From assembly GCA_016210055.1 (NCBI GenBank), contig JACQUZ010000152.1, positions 1 through 49,970 of the forward strand: a stretch of DNA of 49,970 bases, written 5' to 3'. The DNA is from Deltaproteobacteria bacterium (GTDB taxonomy: Bacteria; Myxococcota_A; Polyangia; Haliangiales; SHYZ01). Every line of letters starts with the position of its first letter. The first letter of the stretch is position 1. The notes under the pieces are model-generated. The model saw nothing but the letters and a program-made list of their open reading frames with translations. It searched no databases and was not told where the DNA came from. This document shows, one piece after another, positions 9,633 to 18,800 of the stretch. Made by a program: the position numbers and the translations under genes.

Positions 9633-11738
9633 ATGCACCGTTTTCGCCGCCTCATGCTCGCCGCGGCCACGCTCCTTGTTTCTGGCTGCAGTGCGAAAGC
9701 ACCCCTTACCCCGACCCCCGTGGAACCAGCCAAGCCCCACTTGGCGCCCACAAGACCAACCCAGGTCGAGCCCTCCGTCGTCACGAAGGACCTCGCTGCG
9801 GTTGGCCTAGACCCCAAGGCGATCGACCGAAATGCCGATCCCTGCCAGGACTTCTTCCGCTTTGCCTGCGGCGAATGGCTCGCGAAAACAGAGATTCCCG
9901 CCGACAAGTCCCGCTGGGTGCGCAGCTTCAGCGAAATCCACGAGCGGAACGAGGAACTTCTGCACCACATCCTGGAGCAAGCAAGGACGCAGGCCTCGGA
10001 CCCGGTGGGCAAGGTGCTGGGCGCGTACTACGGCGCTTGCATGGACGAAGCGGCCATTGAGGAAGCCCGAATCAGTCCACTCAAGGGGCTCCTCGACGCC
10101 GCAAGTCGAATAAGGGATGGGAAAAGCCTGGTCGCGGCGGTGATTGGGCTACACCGCCATCAGGTCTGGGCTCTATTTCAGGTGAGCGCCGAGCAAGATT
10201 ACAAGGATGCGACCCGCGTCATTGCCCAGATCGACCAGGCTGGCTTGGGGCTCCCAGATCGGGACTATTATCTGAGGAGCGACGCCAAGTCCCAAGAGAT
10301 CCGCACCGCCTACCTGGCACACGTGGAGCGCATGCTCAAGCTCGCGGGGTCCTCCCCAAAGGAAGCACGTAAGGGCGCAACCGACGTCATGGCGATCGAG
10401 ACCGCGTTGGCACGAGTGTCGAAAACCCGCGTCGAGCGAAGGGATCCTCAGGGCATGTACAACAAGATCGATCGCGCCGGGCTCGTCAAGGCGGCGCCGG
10501 GCTTCCCATGGGACGAGTACTTCAAGGCCCTTGATCATCCCGAGGTGCAAGACATCAGCGTGACGTCGGTTCCCTTCGTCGAGGGGCTCGGCAAGATCCT
10601 TTTCGGGTTCAAGCCGGCGGCGTGGCGGAGTTATGTCCGGTGGCACGTGCTGCGCGACATGGCGCCCGCGCTCCCAAAGGCGTTCGTCGACGAGAGCTTT
10701 TCAATGAGCGCTACCCTCACCGGCCAGCGGCAAATCGAAGAGCGATGGAAACGCTGCGTGGCTGCCACCGACGACGCGCTCGGGGAGTACTTGGCGCAGC
10801 CCTACGTGCAGAGCGCCTTTGCCGGGGAAAGCAAGCAGGCGGCCGAAGAAATGGTGCGTCAAGTTAGCGAGGCGTTCGGCCGCGGCTTGGACAAGCTGGC
10901 GTGGATGGACGAACCTACGAGGCAGCGCGCCAAGCAGAAGCTCGAAGCGATTTCGTACCACATCGGGTACCCCAAGACGTGGAGACAGTACGATTTCGCG
11001 ACGGATCCCAAGAGCTACGCGACGAACCTACTGGCGGCACGCGCCTTTGATCGCAAGAGGCAGCTGGGAAAAATCGGCAAGCCCGTGGACCGCGAGGAGT
11101 GGTACATCACGCCGCCGACGGTGAACGCGTACTACGACCCGCAGAAGAACCAAATGGTCTTTCCTGCGGGTATCTTGCAGCCACCTTTCTATAGCCTGGC
11201 GGCTTCGCTTCCAGTCAACCTTGGGGCCATCGGCATGGTGGTCGGGCACGAGCTCACCCACGGGTTCGATGACAGCGGGGCGCAGTTTGCCCACGACGGA
11301 AACATGCAGAACTGGTGGGAGCCTGCGGTGGAGAAGCAATTCAAGGACAAGACCCAGTGCGTGGTGGACCAGTACGGGAAATTCGAGGCCCTGCCGGGCC
11401 TGTTCGTGAATGGAAAGCTCACCGCGGGCGAGAACATTGCCGACATGGGCGGGATCAAGCTCGCCTTCCACGCGTATCGTGAAATGCGAAAAGGGGCGAA
11501 AGAGGTGGTGGTGGCGGACGGGTTTAATGAAGACCAGCAGTTCTTCCTGGCGCTTGCCCAGGCATGGTGCTCGAAGACACGGGAAGAGGCCGTTCGGCTC
11601 CGCGTCACGACAGATTCGCACGCACCGCCGCACCTCCGGGTGAACGGTCCGCTCGCCAACTTGCCCGAATTCGCCGCGGCGTTCTCATGCGCCGAGGGGA
11701 CCCCGATGCATCCAGCCAACACTTGTGAGGTATGGTAG
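9633..11738 (+). CDS. M13-family (neprilysin/PepO-like) metallopeptidase lipoprotein
   Basis: 701-residue zinc endopeptidase of family M13, which cuts oligopeptides. The signal ends in the lipobox VSGC (Cys19), so it is probably anchored in a periplasm-facing or outer leaflet. The catalytic region shows NAYYDPQKNQMVFPAGILQP, the zinc motif HELTH (539-543) in VVGHELTHGFDDSG, and the third ligand in ENIADMGG (Glu600). Near the end is an Arg/Val-rich motif before ASFSC-like AAFSC, and the C-terminus is CEVW, as in neprilysins. All active-site residues are present. GAGGG lies upstream of the ATG. Its end overlaps the next gene by 7 bp. Confidence 0.95.
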   Translation: MHRFRRLMLAAATLLVSGCSAKAPLTPTPVEPAKPHLAPTRPTQVEPSVVTKDLAAVGLDPKAIDRNADPCQDFFRFACGEWLAKTEIPADKSRWVRSFSEIHERNEELLHHILEQARTQASDPVGKVLGAYYGACMDEAAIEEARISPLKGLLDAASRIRDGKSLVAAVIGLHRHQVWALFQVSAEQDYKDATRVIAQIDQAGLGLPDRDYYLRSDAKSQEIRTAYLAHVERMLKLAGSSPKEARKGATDVMAIETALARVSKTRVERRDPQGMYNKIDRAGLVKAAPGFPWDEYFKALDHPEVQDISVTSVPFVEGLGKILFGFKPAAWRSYVRWHVLRDMAPALPKAFVDESFSMSATLTGQRQIEERWKRCVAATDDALGEYLAQPYVQSAFAGESKQAAEEMVRQVSEAFGRGLDKLAWMDEPTRQRAKQKLEAISYHIGYPKTWRQYDFATDPKSYATNLLAARAFDRKRQLGKIGKPVDREEWYITPPTVNAYYDPQKNQMVFPAGILQPPFYSLAASLPVNLGAIGMVVGHELTHGFDDSGAQFAHDGNMQNWWEPAVEKQFKDKTQCVVDQYGKFEALPGLFVNGKLTAGENIADMGGIKLAFHAYREMRKGAKEVVVADGFNEDQQFFLALAQAWCSKTREEAVRLRVTTDSHAPPHLRVNGPLANLPEFAAAFSCAEGTPMHPANTCEVW

Positions 11739-12415
11739 CTCGCGCCAGCACCTCCATCCTCGAAGAAATCGCAGCCGAGGCGCGGCGAGAGGCGTTTCCG
11801 CGGGACATCGAGGCCTATGCCGAGGCGGGACGTGACCCCGCGCTGCCGATCGCATGGGCTGGGAATCCAACGGCACGCGCCTGCGTGGTAGGACGCGATC
11901 TGGGATGGGACGAGGTCCACCACGGTCAGCCTCTGGTGGGACCTTCAGGCAAGCTCGTGCGCCTGGGCGTCCTCAATGCCGTGGGCATGACTCCGTCACC
12001 TGAGGACAAGCTTCTTACGCCTGCGCTCGATCACGTATTCCTTACCAACATTGTTCCCTACAAGCCGCCCAAGAACCGAGCCTTCGGCGAAAAGGTGCGC
12101 GAGCGGTTCCGACCACAGGTGGAAAGGGTAATCGCTTGTATCTTCCAGGGTAGCGTGGTGCTCACGCTGGGAAACGAAGCACTCGCATGGTTCGCCCGCT
12201 ACGGCGGCGCCGTAAGAGGGGCGCTTCTCGCTCGGCCCGAGGACCGGTATCAGGCCGACTACCCCTGCGTGCTCACCGCCGCCTGTGACGGCGGAAATCG
12301 ATTGGAGCGCGCGCTCACGGTGTGCCCCCTGCCTCACCCTTCCCCGGCAAGCGCCAAGTGGAAGGCGCAGTTCCCTGGACTTCTCGCCGCGCGGCTCTCT
12401 CGGTGCATGGGCTGA
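11732..12415 (+). CDS. Uracil-DNA glycosylase superfamily protein
   Basis: 227-residue protein with the UDG-like layout: a glycine-rich motif VVGRDLGWDE, the GQPLVGPSGKLVRLGVL segment that aligns with GxPFVGxAGxLL of family 4/5 enzymes, FLTNIVPYKPPKNRAF with the Asn-containing motif, and VVLTLGNEALAWF. Family 4 enzymes bind 4Fe-4S through four cysteines; I do not see that set here, so this is a divergent member and its base specificity is uncertain. ATG lies inside the end of the M13 peptidase gene, so translation is probably coupled. It ends abutting the convergent GNAT gene. Confidence 0.85.
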   Translation: MVARASTSILEEIAAEARREAFPRDIEAYAEAGRDPALPIAWAGNPTARACVVGRDLGWDEVHHGQPLVGPSGKLVRLGVLNAVGMTPSPEDKLLTPALDHVFLTNIVPYKPPKNRAFGEKVRERFRPQVERVIACIFQGSVVLTLGNEALAWFARYGGAVRGALLARPEDRYQADYPCVLTAACDGGNRLERALTVCPLPHPSPASAKWKAQFPGLLAARLSRCMG

Positions 12416-13015
12416 TCATGCGGGTGACCGAGGGGACCGCCGCATGAGGGTGATGGATGGGCCCCCCGGGAGGCGGGCCTCGCCAATGACCTGGAAACCG
12501 TGACGCTGGTAGAAAGGGATATTCCGCGGATTCGAGGACTCCAGGTAGGCCGGCACCTTCTCGGCGTCGCATTGCTCAAGCACGTTCACCAAGAGTGACG
12601 CGCCTATACCGCGCCCTTGAAAAGCTGGGTCGGTTCCGAGGGCAAACAGGTAGTAATGCGGTTCGGATAGATGCGCCGCCTCGGCCCGATGGTGCAGCGA
12701 GAGGAGTCGGGGCATCTGCAAGCGAAAGATACGGAGCATGTCGGGGACGAGACGAGCTTGGTCTAAGAGGCCCACCTTCCAAGCCCCAGGAGGATCCCAC
12801 ACGGCGGCGCCCGAGAAACCATGCGTGGTGAACACCAGCTGATGACGCAGGTGGAGCCTGCGTACCGTGCACTCAAAGAACTGCGGCAACTGCACCCTTC
12901 GGCGGCGCTCGTCGGGGAAAAGCCACGACATGACCGGGTCGTCTTGAAACGCCCGGGCGAGCGTTGCGGCGACCTGGTTCACTTCGGTTGGGCCGGCTCT
13001 TCGCACATGGGTCAT
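12416..13015 (-). CDS. GNAT-family N-acetyltransferase
   Basis: About 199 residues with the acetyl-CoA-binding core of GNAT enzymes: strand beta4 YYLFALGTDPAFQGRGIGA with the Q-x-x-G-x-G/A loop (QGRGIG), then the later NPRNIPFYQRHGFQV segment typical of the C-terminal half. The acceptor substrate cannot be told. The ATG at 13015 begins directly at the first beta strand and has GGAG nine bases upstream; ATG at 13030 is the alternative. It follows the YbaK-like gene by 58 bp on the same strand and ends exactly next to the convergent UDG gene, with no space for a terminator. Confidence 0.88.
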   Translation of the reverse strand: MTHVRRAGPTEVNQVAATLARAFQDDPVMSWLFPDERRRRVQLPQFFECTVRRLHLRHQLVFTTHGFSGAAVWDPPGAWKVGLLDQARLVPDMLRIFRLQMPRLLSLHHRAEAAHLSEPHYYLFALGTDPAFQGRGIGASLLVNVLEQCDAEKVPAYLESSNPRNIPFYQRHGFQVIGEARLPGGPSITLMRRSPRSPA

Positions 13016-13073
13016 GGCTTGCGGCTCCATGCTGGCCCCAGCAAGGCGTGCTGTCACTACGAAAACTCGGCCG

Positions 13074-13580
13074 CTACATGGGCGGCGGTGCAGAAATGCC
13101 CTGGAGCAGGCCGTAATCAATCACCTGGGGGTTGGCGATCCGTCGGAAGTCCTTCCAGCTCATCTCAATGAGATCCTGGTGGGTCCCGCCGTTGAACACG
13201 AGCGTCCCCGCTGCCGTAAGGCACGCGTCCGCAACGACGGGGATTCCAGGCGCCCGCGCCAGCTCGCCGAAGGGTGGAGCAGCCCCTGCCTCGAAGTCCG
13301 GAAAAAGGCCCACGAAGTCTGGCTCGGTGGCCAGCTTCACCTCCCTCCCCAAGAGAGAACCCAGCCGCGCCAGGTCGATCACTTCGCTGGCGGGTAGAAG
13401 GCACAAGACGAAGCTGGGCTCGCCGTTCCGTACCCGCAAGAGGACCGTCTTCGCGAAACGCCAGCCTGACACGTGGGCCGCTGCTGCCGTCTCCTGGGCG
13501 GTCGGGCGTGGAGCATGCGAGAGCACGCGGTAATTGGCCTGCTTTGAATCCAAGTACTGTTTCAATGGCTCAGGAATCAT
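13074..13580 (-). CDS. YbaK/EbsC-family aminoacyl-tRNA deacylase-like protein
   Basis: 168-residue protein of the YbaK/ProX superfamily, whose members hydrolyse mischarged aminoacyl-tRNA such as Cys-tRNA(Pro) or Ala-tRNA(Pro). The start IPEPLKQYLDSK, the Lys-bearing segment GWRFAKTVLLRV (catalytic Lys), and the later GTLVFNGGTHQDLIEM are characteristic. Length matches stand-alone members. ATG at 13580 is chosen because homologous proteins begin at this helix; ATG at 13604 in frame is possible, and neither has a good ribosome site. Which tRNA or amino acid it clears cannot be read from the sequence. Confidence 0.88.
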   Translation of the reverse strand: MIPEPLKQYLDSKQANYRVLSHAPRPTAQETAAAAHVSGWRFAKTVLLRVRNGEPSFVLCLLPASEVIDLARLGSLLGREVKLATEPDFVGLFPDFEAGAAPPFGELARAPGIPVVADACLTAAGTLVFNGGTHQDLIEMSWKDFRRIANPQVIDYGLLQGISAPPPM

Positions 13581-13665
13581 GCTCAACAACGTCGCAACGC
13601 CCATGCCAGCGACGTAGGCCCAAGGGTCGCCGCACCCTTGCGTGCCACGGCATCCCTGGCATCCC

Positions 13666-13694
13666 TTGACCACGTGGCCTCCCGTACCATTTTT
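13666..13694 (+). promoter_or_regulatory. Possible promoter of the nfeD-slipin operon
   Basis: TTGACC at 13666-13671 is a good -35 match, followed after 17 bp by an unusually A/T-rich stretch (13689-13700) that runs directly into the ATG at 13700. No precise -10 hexamer stands out. If used, the transcript would be leaderless or nearly so. Confidence 0.27.
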
Positions 13695-13699
13695 TAAAT

Positions 13700-15013
13700 A
13701 TGGGGCAACGGCTCGCGTCAGCGGCCGTGGCATGCGGCCTGCTTGTTGGCCTGCTTTCACGAGCAAGCTCGGCGCGCGCCGACGACAGCGTTGTGGTCCT
13801 CACTCTCGACGGGACGATCCAGCCGGCGTCCCTTCGCTACCTGGTTCGTGGCTTGAAAGAAGCCACGGAGAGGGGCTCGCGCCTCGTCATCGTCGAGCTC
13901 AACACGCCTGGCGGGTTGCTCGTGTCGCTGCGGCGCATGGCTACGGCGATCACCTCCTCGGAGCGCCCGGTTGTTGTGCACGTGACGCCGTTCGGCGCCC
14001 AGGCTGCTTCGGCGGGGTTCTTCGTCCTCATCAGCGCCGACGTGGCGGTCATGTCGCCGGGGACCAACACGGGAGCTGCGCATCCGGTTCCTCTCGGAGA
14101 ACAGCCAGAGGCATCCAAGGAGATGCTCGCCAAGGTGACCGAAGACGCCGCTGCCCTGGTCAGATCCCTCGCCCAGAGACGGGGGCGAGACGTCACGTGG
14201 GCGGAAAAGGCAGTGCGCGAATCCCTCTCGTACACGGCGAGGGAAGCGCTCGAGAAGGGCCTGATCGACGCCATCGCTGCGGATCGCGCCGAGCTCCTCG
14301 GCCTCCTCGACGGGCGCCCAGTCGTCCGTTTCGATGGACGACGGGAAACCCTTCGAACACGGGGTGCCGAGGTGGTGCTGGTCAAGCCAACCTTCGCAGA
14401 TCGGCTCCTCATGGTGATCGCCGATCCCAACGTGGCGTACCTGCTCATGGTGTTGGGCGCCTTGGGGCTATTCCTAGAGCTCGTCCACCCAGGGTCGATC
14501 CTTCCAGGCGTGCTCGGCGGCGTGAGCATTCTCCTCGCCTTGTTCGCGTTCTCGGTGCTCCCTATCAATTACGTGGGCGTGCTGCTCATCACCCTCGCCC
14601 TGGGTCTCCTCGTCGCCGAGGCGTTCATCACGAGCCATGGACTCCTCGCGGTGGCCGGGCTCGTGAGCTTTGTTCTTGGCTCGCTCATGTTGGTCGAGTC
14701 GCCCGTTCCGGGGTGGCGGATTGGGCTTGGCCTGATCCTCCCCACGGCTCTGGTCGTGGGCGGGCTGTTGCTCCTCTTGGTAAGCCGGGCCGTGCGGGCG
14801 CGCCGCCTGCGTGCCATGACGGGCCTGGAGGGGTTGGTGGGCGAGACCGGCGAAGTCGTCGTGGCGCTTTCCCCATCCGGGAAGGTCCGCGTCCACGGCG
14901 AGTACTGGAACGCGGTGGCTGGGGAACCTCTCCCCGAGGGTACCAAGGTCAGAGTGGTCGCCGTCTCGGGGAGCGAGCTGAAGGTCCAGCTGGCAGATCC
15001 CGAAGCGGCCTAG
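13700..15013 (+). CDS. NfeD-family membrane-bound ClpP-class serine protease
   Basis: 437-residue long-form NfeD. An N-terminal signal (to about 27) precedes a ClpP-like protease domain with the Ser/Lys dyad: Ser104 in QAASAGFF and a Lys in AKVTEDA (near 145). Next come four or five membrane helices (about 235-375) and a C-terminal OB-fold domain (about 385-437, ending [14 protein letters not shown]). Archaeal homologues cut the hydrophobic tail of their stomatin partner. The next gene, 20 bp downstream on the same strand, encodes that partner, so the pair probably controls membrane microdomain quality. No clear ribosome site precedes the ATG. Confidence 0.95.
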   Translation: MGQRLASAAVACGLLVGLLSRASSARADDSVVVLTLDGTIQPASLRYLVRGLKEATERGSRLVIVELNTPGGLLVSLRRMATAITSSERPVVVHVTPFGAQAASAGFFVLISADVAVMSPGTNTGAAHPVPLGEQPEASKEMLAKVTEDAAALVRSLAQRRGRDVTWAEKAVRESLSYTAREALEKGLIDAIAADRAELLGLLDGRPVVRFDGRRETLRTRGAEVVLVKPTFADRLLMVIADPNVAYLLMVLGALGLFLELVHPGSILPGVLGGVSILLALFAFSVLPINYVGVLLITLALGLLVAEAFITSHGLLAVAGLVSFVLGSLMLVESPVPGWRIGLGLILPTALVVGGLLLLLVSRAVRARRLRAMTGLEGLVGETGEVVVALSPSGKVRVHGEYWNAVAGEPLPEGTKVRVVAVSGSELKVQLADPEAA

Positions 15014-15033
15014 AGCGAAAAGAGGAGGTCACG

Positions 15034-15855
15034 ATGCAACAATTGCCCACGGTGGGCGACGGATCGTTTTGGGGTGTTGTCTTGGCGGTCTTGGTGGCGG
15101 TCGCCGTGCTCACCAAGTGGATCAAGATCCTGCGCGAGTATGAGCGCGGGGTCGTGTTCCGACTGGGTCGCGTTCTGCCGCGTCCCAAGGGCCCGGGGCT
15201 TGTGGTGGTCCTATGGCCCATCGACCGCATGGTGCGCGTGAGCCTTCGCACCATTGCCGAAGACGTGCCCTCCCAGGACGTCATCACCCGCGACAACGTG
15301 TCGATCAAGGTGAGCGCGGTGCTCTACTTCAGGGTGATCGATCCCATTTCAGCCATCATTCACGTCGAGCGGTTTCTCTACGCCACGTCGCAGCTCGCGC
15401 AGACCACCCTCCGATCGGTGCTCGGCATGGTGGAGCTCGACGAGCTCTTGGCCGAGCGGGAGAAGATCAACCAGCGTCTCCAGGAGATCATCGACCGACA
15501 TGCGGGCCCCTGGGGCATCAAGGTGTCCATGGTTGAGGTCAAGCACGTCGACCTTCCGCAAGAGATGCAGCGCGCCATGGCGCGCCAAGCCGAGGCCGAG
15601 CGTGAGAAGCGCGCCAAGATCATCCACGCCGAGGGTGAGTACCTGGCTGCGGAGCGCCTCTCCGAAGCAGCCAAGGTCCTCGCGCGCGAGCCTGCCACGC
15701 TGCAGCTAAGATACATGCAGACCCTGGTGGAAATCGGGTCGGCGCAGGCCAAGACCATTGTGTTTCCCGTGCCCATGGACCTGTTCCTGCCCTTCTTTGG
15801 CCGGCCCCGGGCCCCGGCCGCGCCCCTGGAAGAAGAGCGCGAGGAGATACATTGA
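15034..15855 (+). CDS. Slipin (stomatin/prohibitin-like SPFH protein), NfeD partner
   Basis: 273-residue SPFH-domain protein. One N-terminal membrane helix (about 10-28) is followed by the slipin signature [17 protein letters not shown], the [15 protein letters not shown] strand region, and a coiled-coil [16 protein letters not shown]. It should oligomerise on the inner membrane and recruit or be processed by NfeD from the gene before. The ATG has AGAGGAGG five bases upstream. The open frame continues much further upstream through the nfeD gene, which I treat as a shadow. C-terminal residues PMDLFLPFF form the hydrophobic tail that NfeD-type proteases cleave in archaea. Confidence 0.95.
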   Translation: MQQLPTVGDGSFWGVVLAVLVAVAVLTKWIKILREYERGVVFRLGRVLPRPKGPGLVVVLWPIDRMVRVSLRTIAEDVPSQDVITRDNVSIKVSAVLYFRVIDPISAIIHVERFLYATSQLAQTTLRSVLGMVELDELLAEREKINQRLQEIIDRHAGPWGIKVSMVEVKHVDLPQEMQRAMARQAEAEREKRAKIIHAEGEYLAAERLSEAAKVLAREPATLQLRYMQTLVEIGSAQAKTIVFPVPMDLFLPFFGRPRAPAAPLEEEREEIH

Positions 15856-15865
15856 TGGGCCGTGT

Positions 15866-18800
15866 CTAAGAACGTACCCAGGCACGCGCCAAGGAGAGCG
15901 TGTGCGCGTGCTCGGGAACTCGCGTGAGCAGGCTCTCGCGCAGCGCAGGGTCGGTGACCAGCGCGGCTTGGGCGACGAGCCGGTCCCGCGCAGCCGCGAT
16001 CGCCGCGCGGGCACCTTCGACGGCCCCCGTCGCTTGCAGCGCCTCGGCGTACACGAGGCGCACGAGCGCATCCCCCTCGTCGATCTTGCCGAGCGTTTCG
16101 AGGAGGTGCATGGCCTCGCGCGCGGCTTCCAGCGCCTGCGCATCGTTTCCATCCATGAGCTCGATCTGAGCCAGCGTCGCCAACGCGTGCGCTCTAAGGG
16201 GCGGAGACGCCGTGAGGATGTCCACCGCGCAGGCGGCCTCGCGTGCCGCCTCTTCCCGCTCTCCTGCCATCGCCCGGATCGTCGCCAGGTAGGTGCGCGA
16301 CGCCCCTTCCATGCGCCGGTCCCCCTGGGCCAGGAACGCCGCGACTGCCTCGGCCTCGACGACGCGCGCCTCCTCCAGGCAGCCCCTCAGCGAGAGCACG
16401 AGGCCGAGGTTGTGCTTGGCATAGTTCGTCACGTTGTGCAGGCCCGTCCGCCCCGCAGTAGCAAGGGCGTCGCTGAGCGCAACCTCGGCCTCGGCGTAGA
16501 GCCCCACTTTCATGCACGCATAGCCGACGCTCGCCCGCTGCTGGCACGTGTTGCGGATATCCCCTGCCACGTCGAAACAGAGCGCCGCCGCCTCGGTCTC
16601 GTGCAGGTACACCCCCAGGTCGCCGGAAAACAAGGCCCGGGTGGCGCGCACCCTGTGCACCCACGCCCGGACCGAGGGCTCCGTCGTGGTGAAGTCCCCC
16701 ATGACCAGGCGCTCGGTCTCCGCCACGAGCCGCTCCGCGAGCTCATAGCGCCCGCCGTGAAACAGGTGGAGCGCGGCCCGCACCGCCGCTATGACGTGGG
16801 CCCCGTCTGCCCTCGCCTTCCCCAGCGACAGGAGCTCCTGGGCGAGGGACACGATGCGCTCATGATTCCCGAGGCGCCCGCTGGTCAGGGCTAGTTCACC
16901 AGCCGCGGCGTACCAGCGACCACTTCCCCGGTGCAAGAGCTCCAGGGCTTCGATTCCAGCGCGCTCGGCCAAGGCGTTTTCCCCTCGCCATCTCCGCGCC
17001 TCGGCCTCTGCCAAGCAAAGGGCTCCCAGCACCTCACCCTGCGCGCCCAGGGACCTCGCCCGCGTGACGAGCGACAGCACGGCGGCCAAGTCGTTTCCGC
17101 CAAGGGCCTGCTCAGCAGCACGACCATAGAACTCGATCGCACGGCGAGGATCACCTCCACGTTCGAAATGCTCGGCGAGCACGCGCGCATCTCGCTCTCC
17201 GACGCGCACCAGCCACTCCCCAGCAAGGCGGTGTCCCAGGGTGCGATCGCTGTCGGTCAGCATGGCGTGGGCAGCCTCCCGCACCAGAGAATGGCGAAAC
17301 ACCCACGTCTCCTCGCCGGGGAACTTGAACTCCTCCCGGCGCATGATGAGCTCCCTCTCGCAAAGGTGCGCAAGCCACTGCTCCACGTGTTGACTTTTCC
17401 CCCCAAGGAGCGCCTGAACGCCTCCCCGCCAAAACACCTGCCCAAGGATGCTCGCCGCCCGCAGCACGCGGCGAGCCTCTGCAGGGAGAGACTCGAGACG
17501 CCCTTGGACCATCGCCAACACGGTCTCGGGCAGGGAGTCCCCCTTCCCTTCCGCCACGGCCCGGATGAGCTCCTCCAGGTAGAAGGCATTGCCTCCAGCC
17601 TGCTCGACGATCCGCACCACCAGCTCGGGCTCGACGAAATTGCCCAGGACATGACGCGCCAGCTTCTCCGACGCCTTGGGTGCCAGCGCTGTCAAGCGGA
17701 TCTCGTGCACCCCACGGTCTGCCCAAAGCTCGGGGAACTCCTCGTGCACCTCGGGGCGAGCCAGCGCGAGCACGAGCAGCGGCTTGTCGTGGTGGTTGCG
17801 CAAGGCGGCGTCGATGAACTTGACGGTCGGCACGTCGCCCCAATGCAAGTCCTCCAAGAGGATCACGAGAGGTGCGACGCCGAGCTCGGCAGCCAGCCAG
17901 TCCTCCCAGGCGCGACGCATCTGGTCCGCCATCAGCATGGCGTCTCGCCGCGCGGCCCGAAGCTGCACGCTTTCTTCTTCTGGGAACGGCACGCCGGTGA
18001 GCTCACCGACGAACTCCGCGATGCGCGGGAGCTCTGTCGCCGAGACGTGCCGCGAAAGGCGCGCCCGCAGCTTTTGCCTGCGAATGGCCAAGGGTTCTCC
18101 ACCGACGACGCCGCAGGCGCGGCGCATGGCCGGTGCGAGGAGGCCGAACGGTGAACCCTTGGTCATCGGGTCGCCACGACCAATCCAGATCTCGGTGCCA
18201 CGAGGCCGCTGCCGGAGCATGCGCACGAGCTCCTGGCGCAAGCGGGTCTTCCCCGTGCCTGCCGGCGCTGTGACGAGGACGCAGCGGGCCGAAGGCTCCG
18301 CCTGGCACTCCTCAAAGATCGACGCAAGCGTCCGAAGCTCGCGCTCCCGCCCCACGCACGGGGTCGGACGACCCAAGAGCGTGCGGGCCTTCTCGACGAG
18401 CTCCCGCTCGCCGATGAGCTCCAGGCAGTCCGAGTCCCCGCCGAGCTCAAAACGCACGTCCAGGAGCCCCGCGGTCACCTCGTCGAGCCATATGGGGCGT
18501 TGCCCAGCGCCAGCCTGCCCCTTGGAGACCATGCCGCCACGCGTGCGTAAAAGGCGTGCCGCGCGATCGATGGCCTCACCGACGAGCGAGCGTCCAGAGA
18601 CCTCCCCCCGCCCGGTCGCGAGGGCCATGGGCGCATGGGGAAGTACTGAGCGCATGGCCAAGGCCAGGCGAGCCGCTTGTGCGGCTTGGTCGGTGGCCGT
18701 GCCCGAGCTCGTGAGCGAAGCGACTACAGAGCCGTTGGCCAAGGGGAAAAGCCTGCCCCCATGCGCTGCCGCCACCTCGGCAAGACGCTGCATGACCTGG

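Noticed and set aside
13642..15033. Open frame in phase with slipin, extending it by about 464 codons
   Set aside because: It runs through nfeD in another phase and is Arg/Gly/Pro-rich; the slipin ATG at 15034 has a strong ribosome site.
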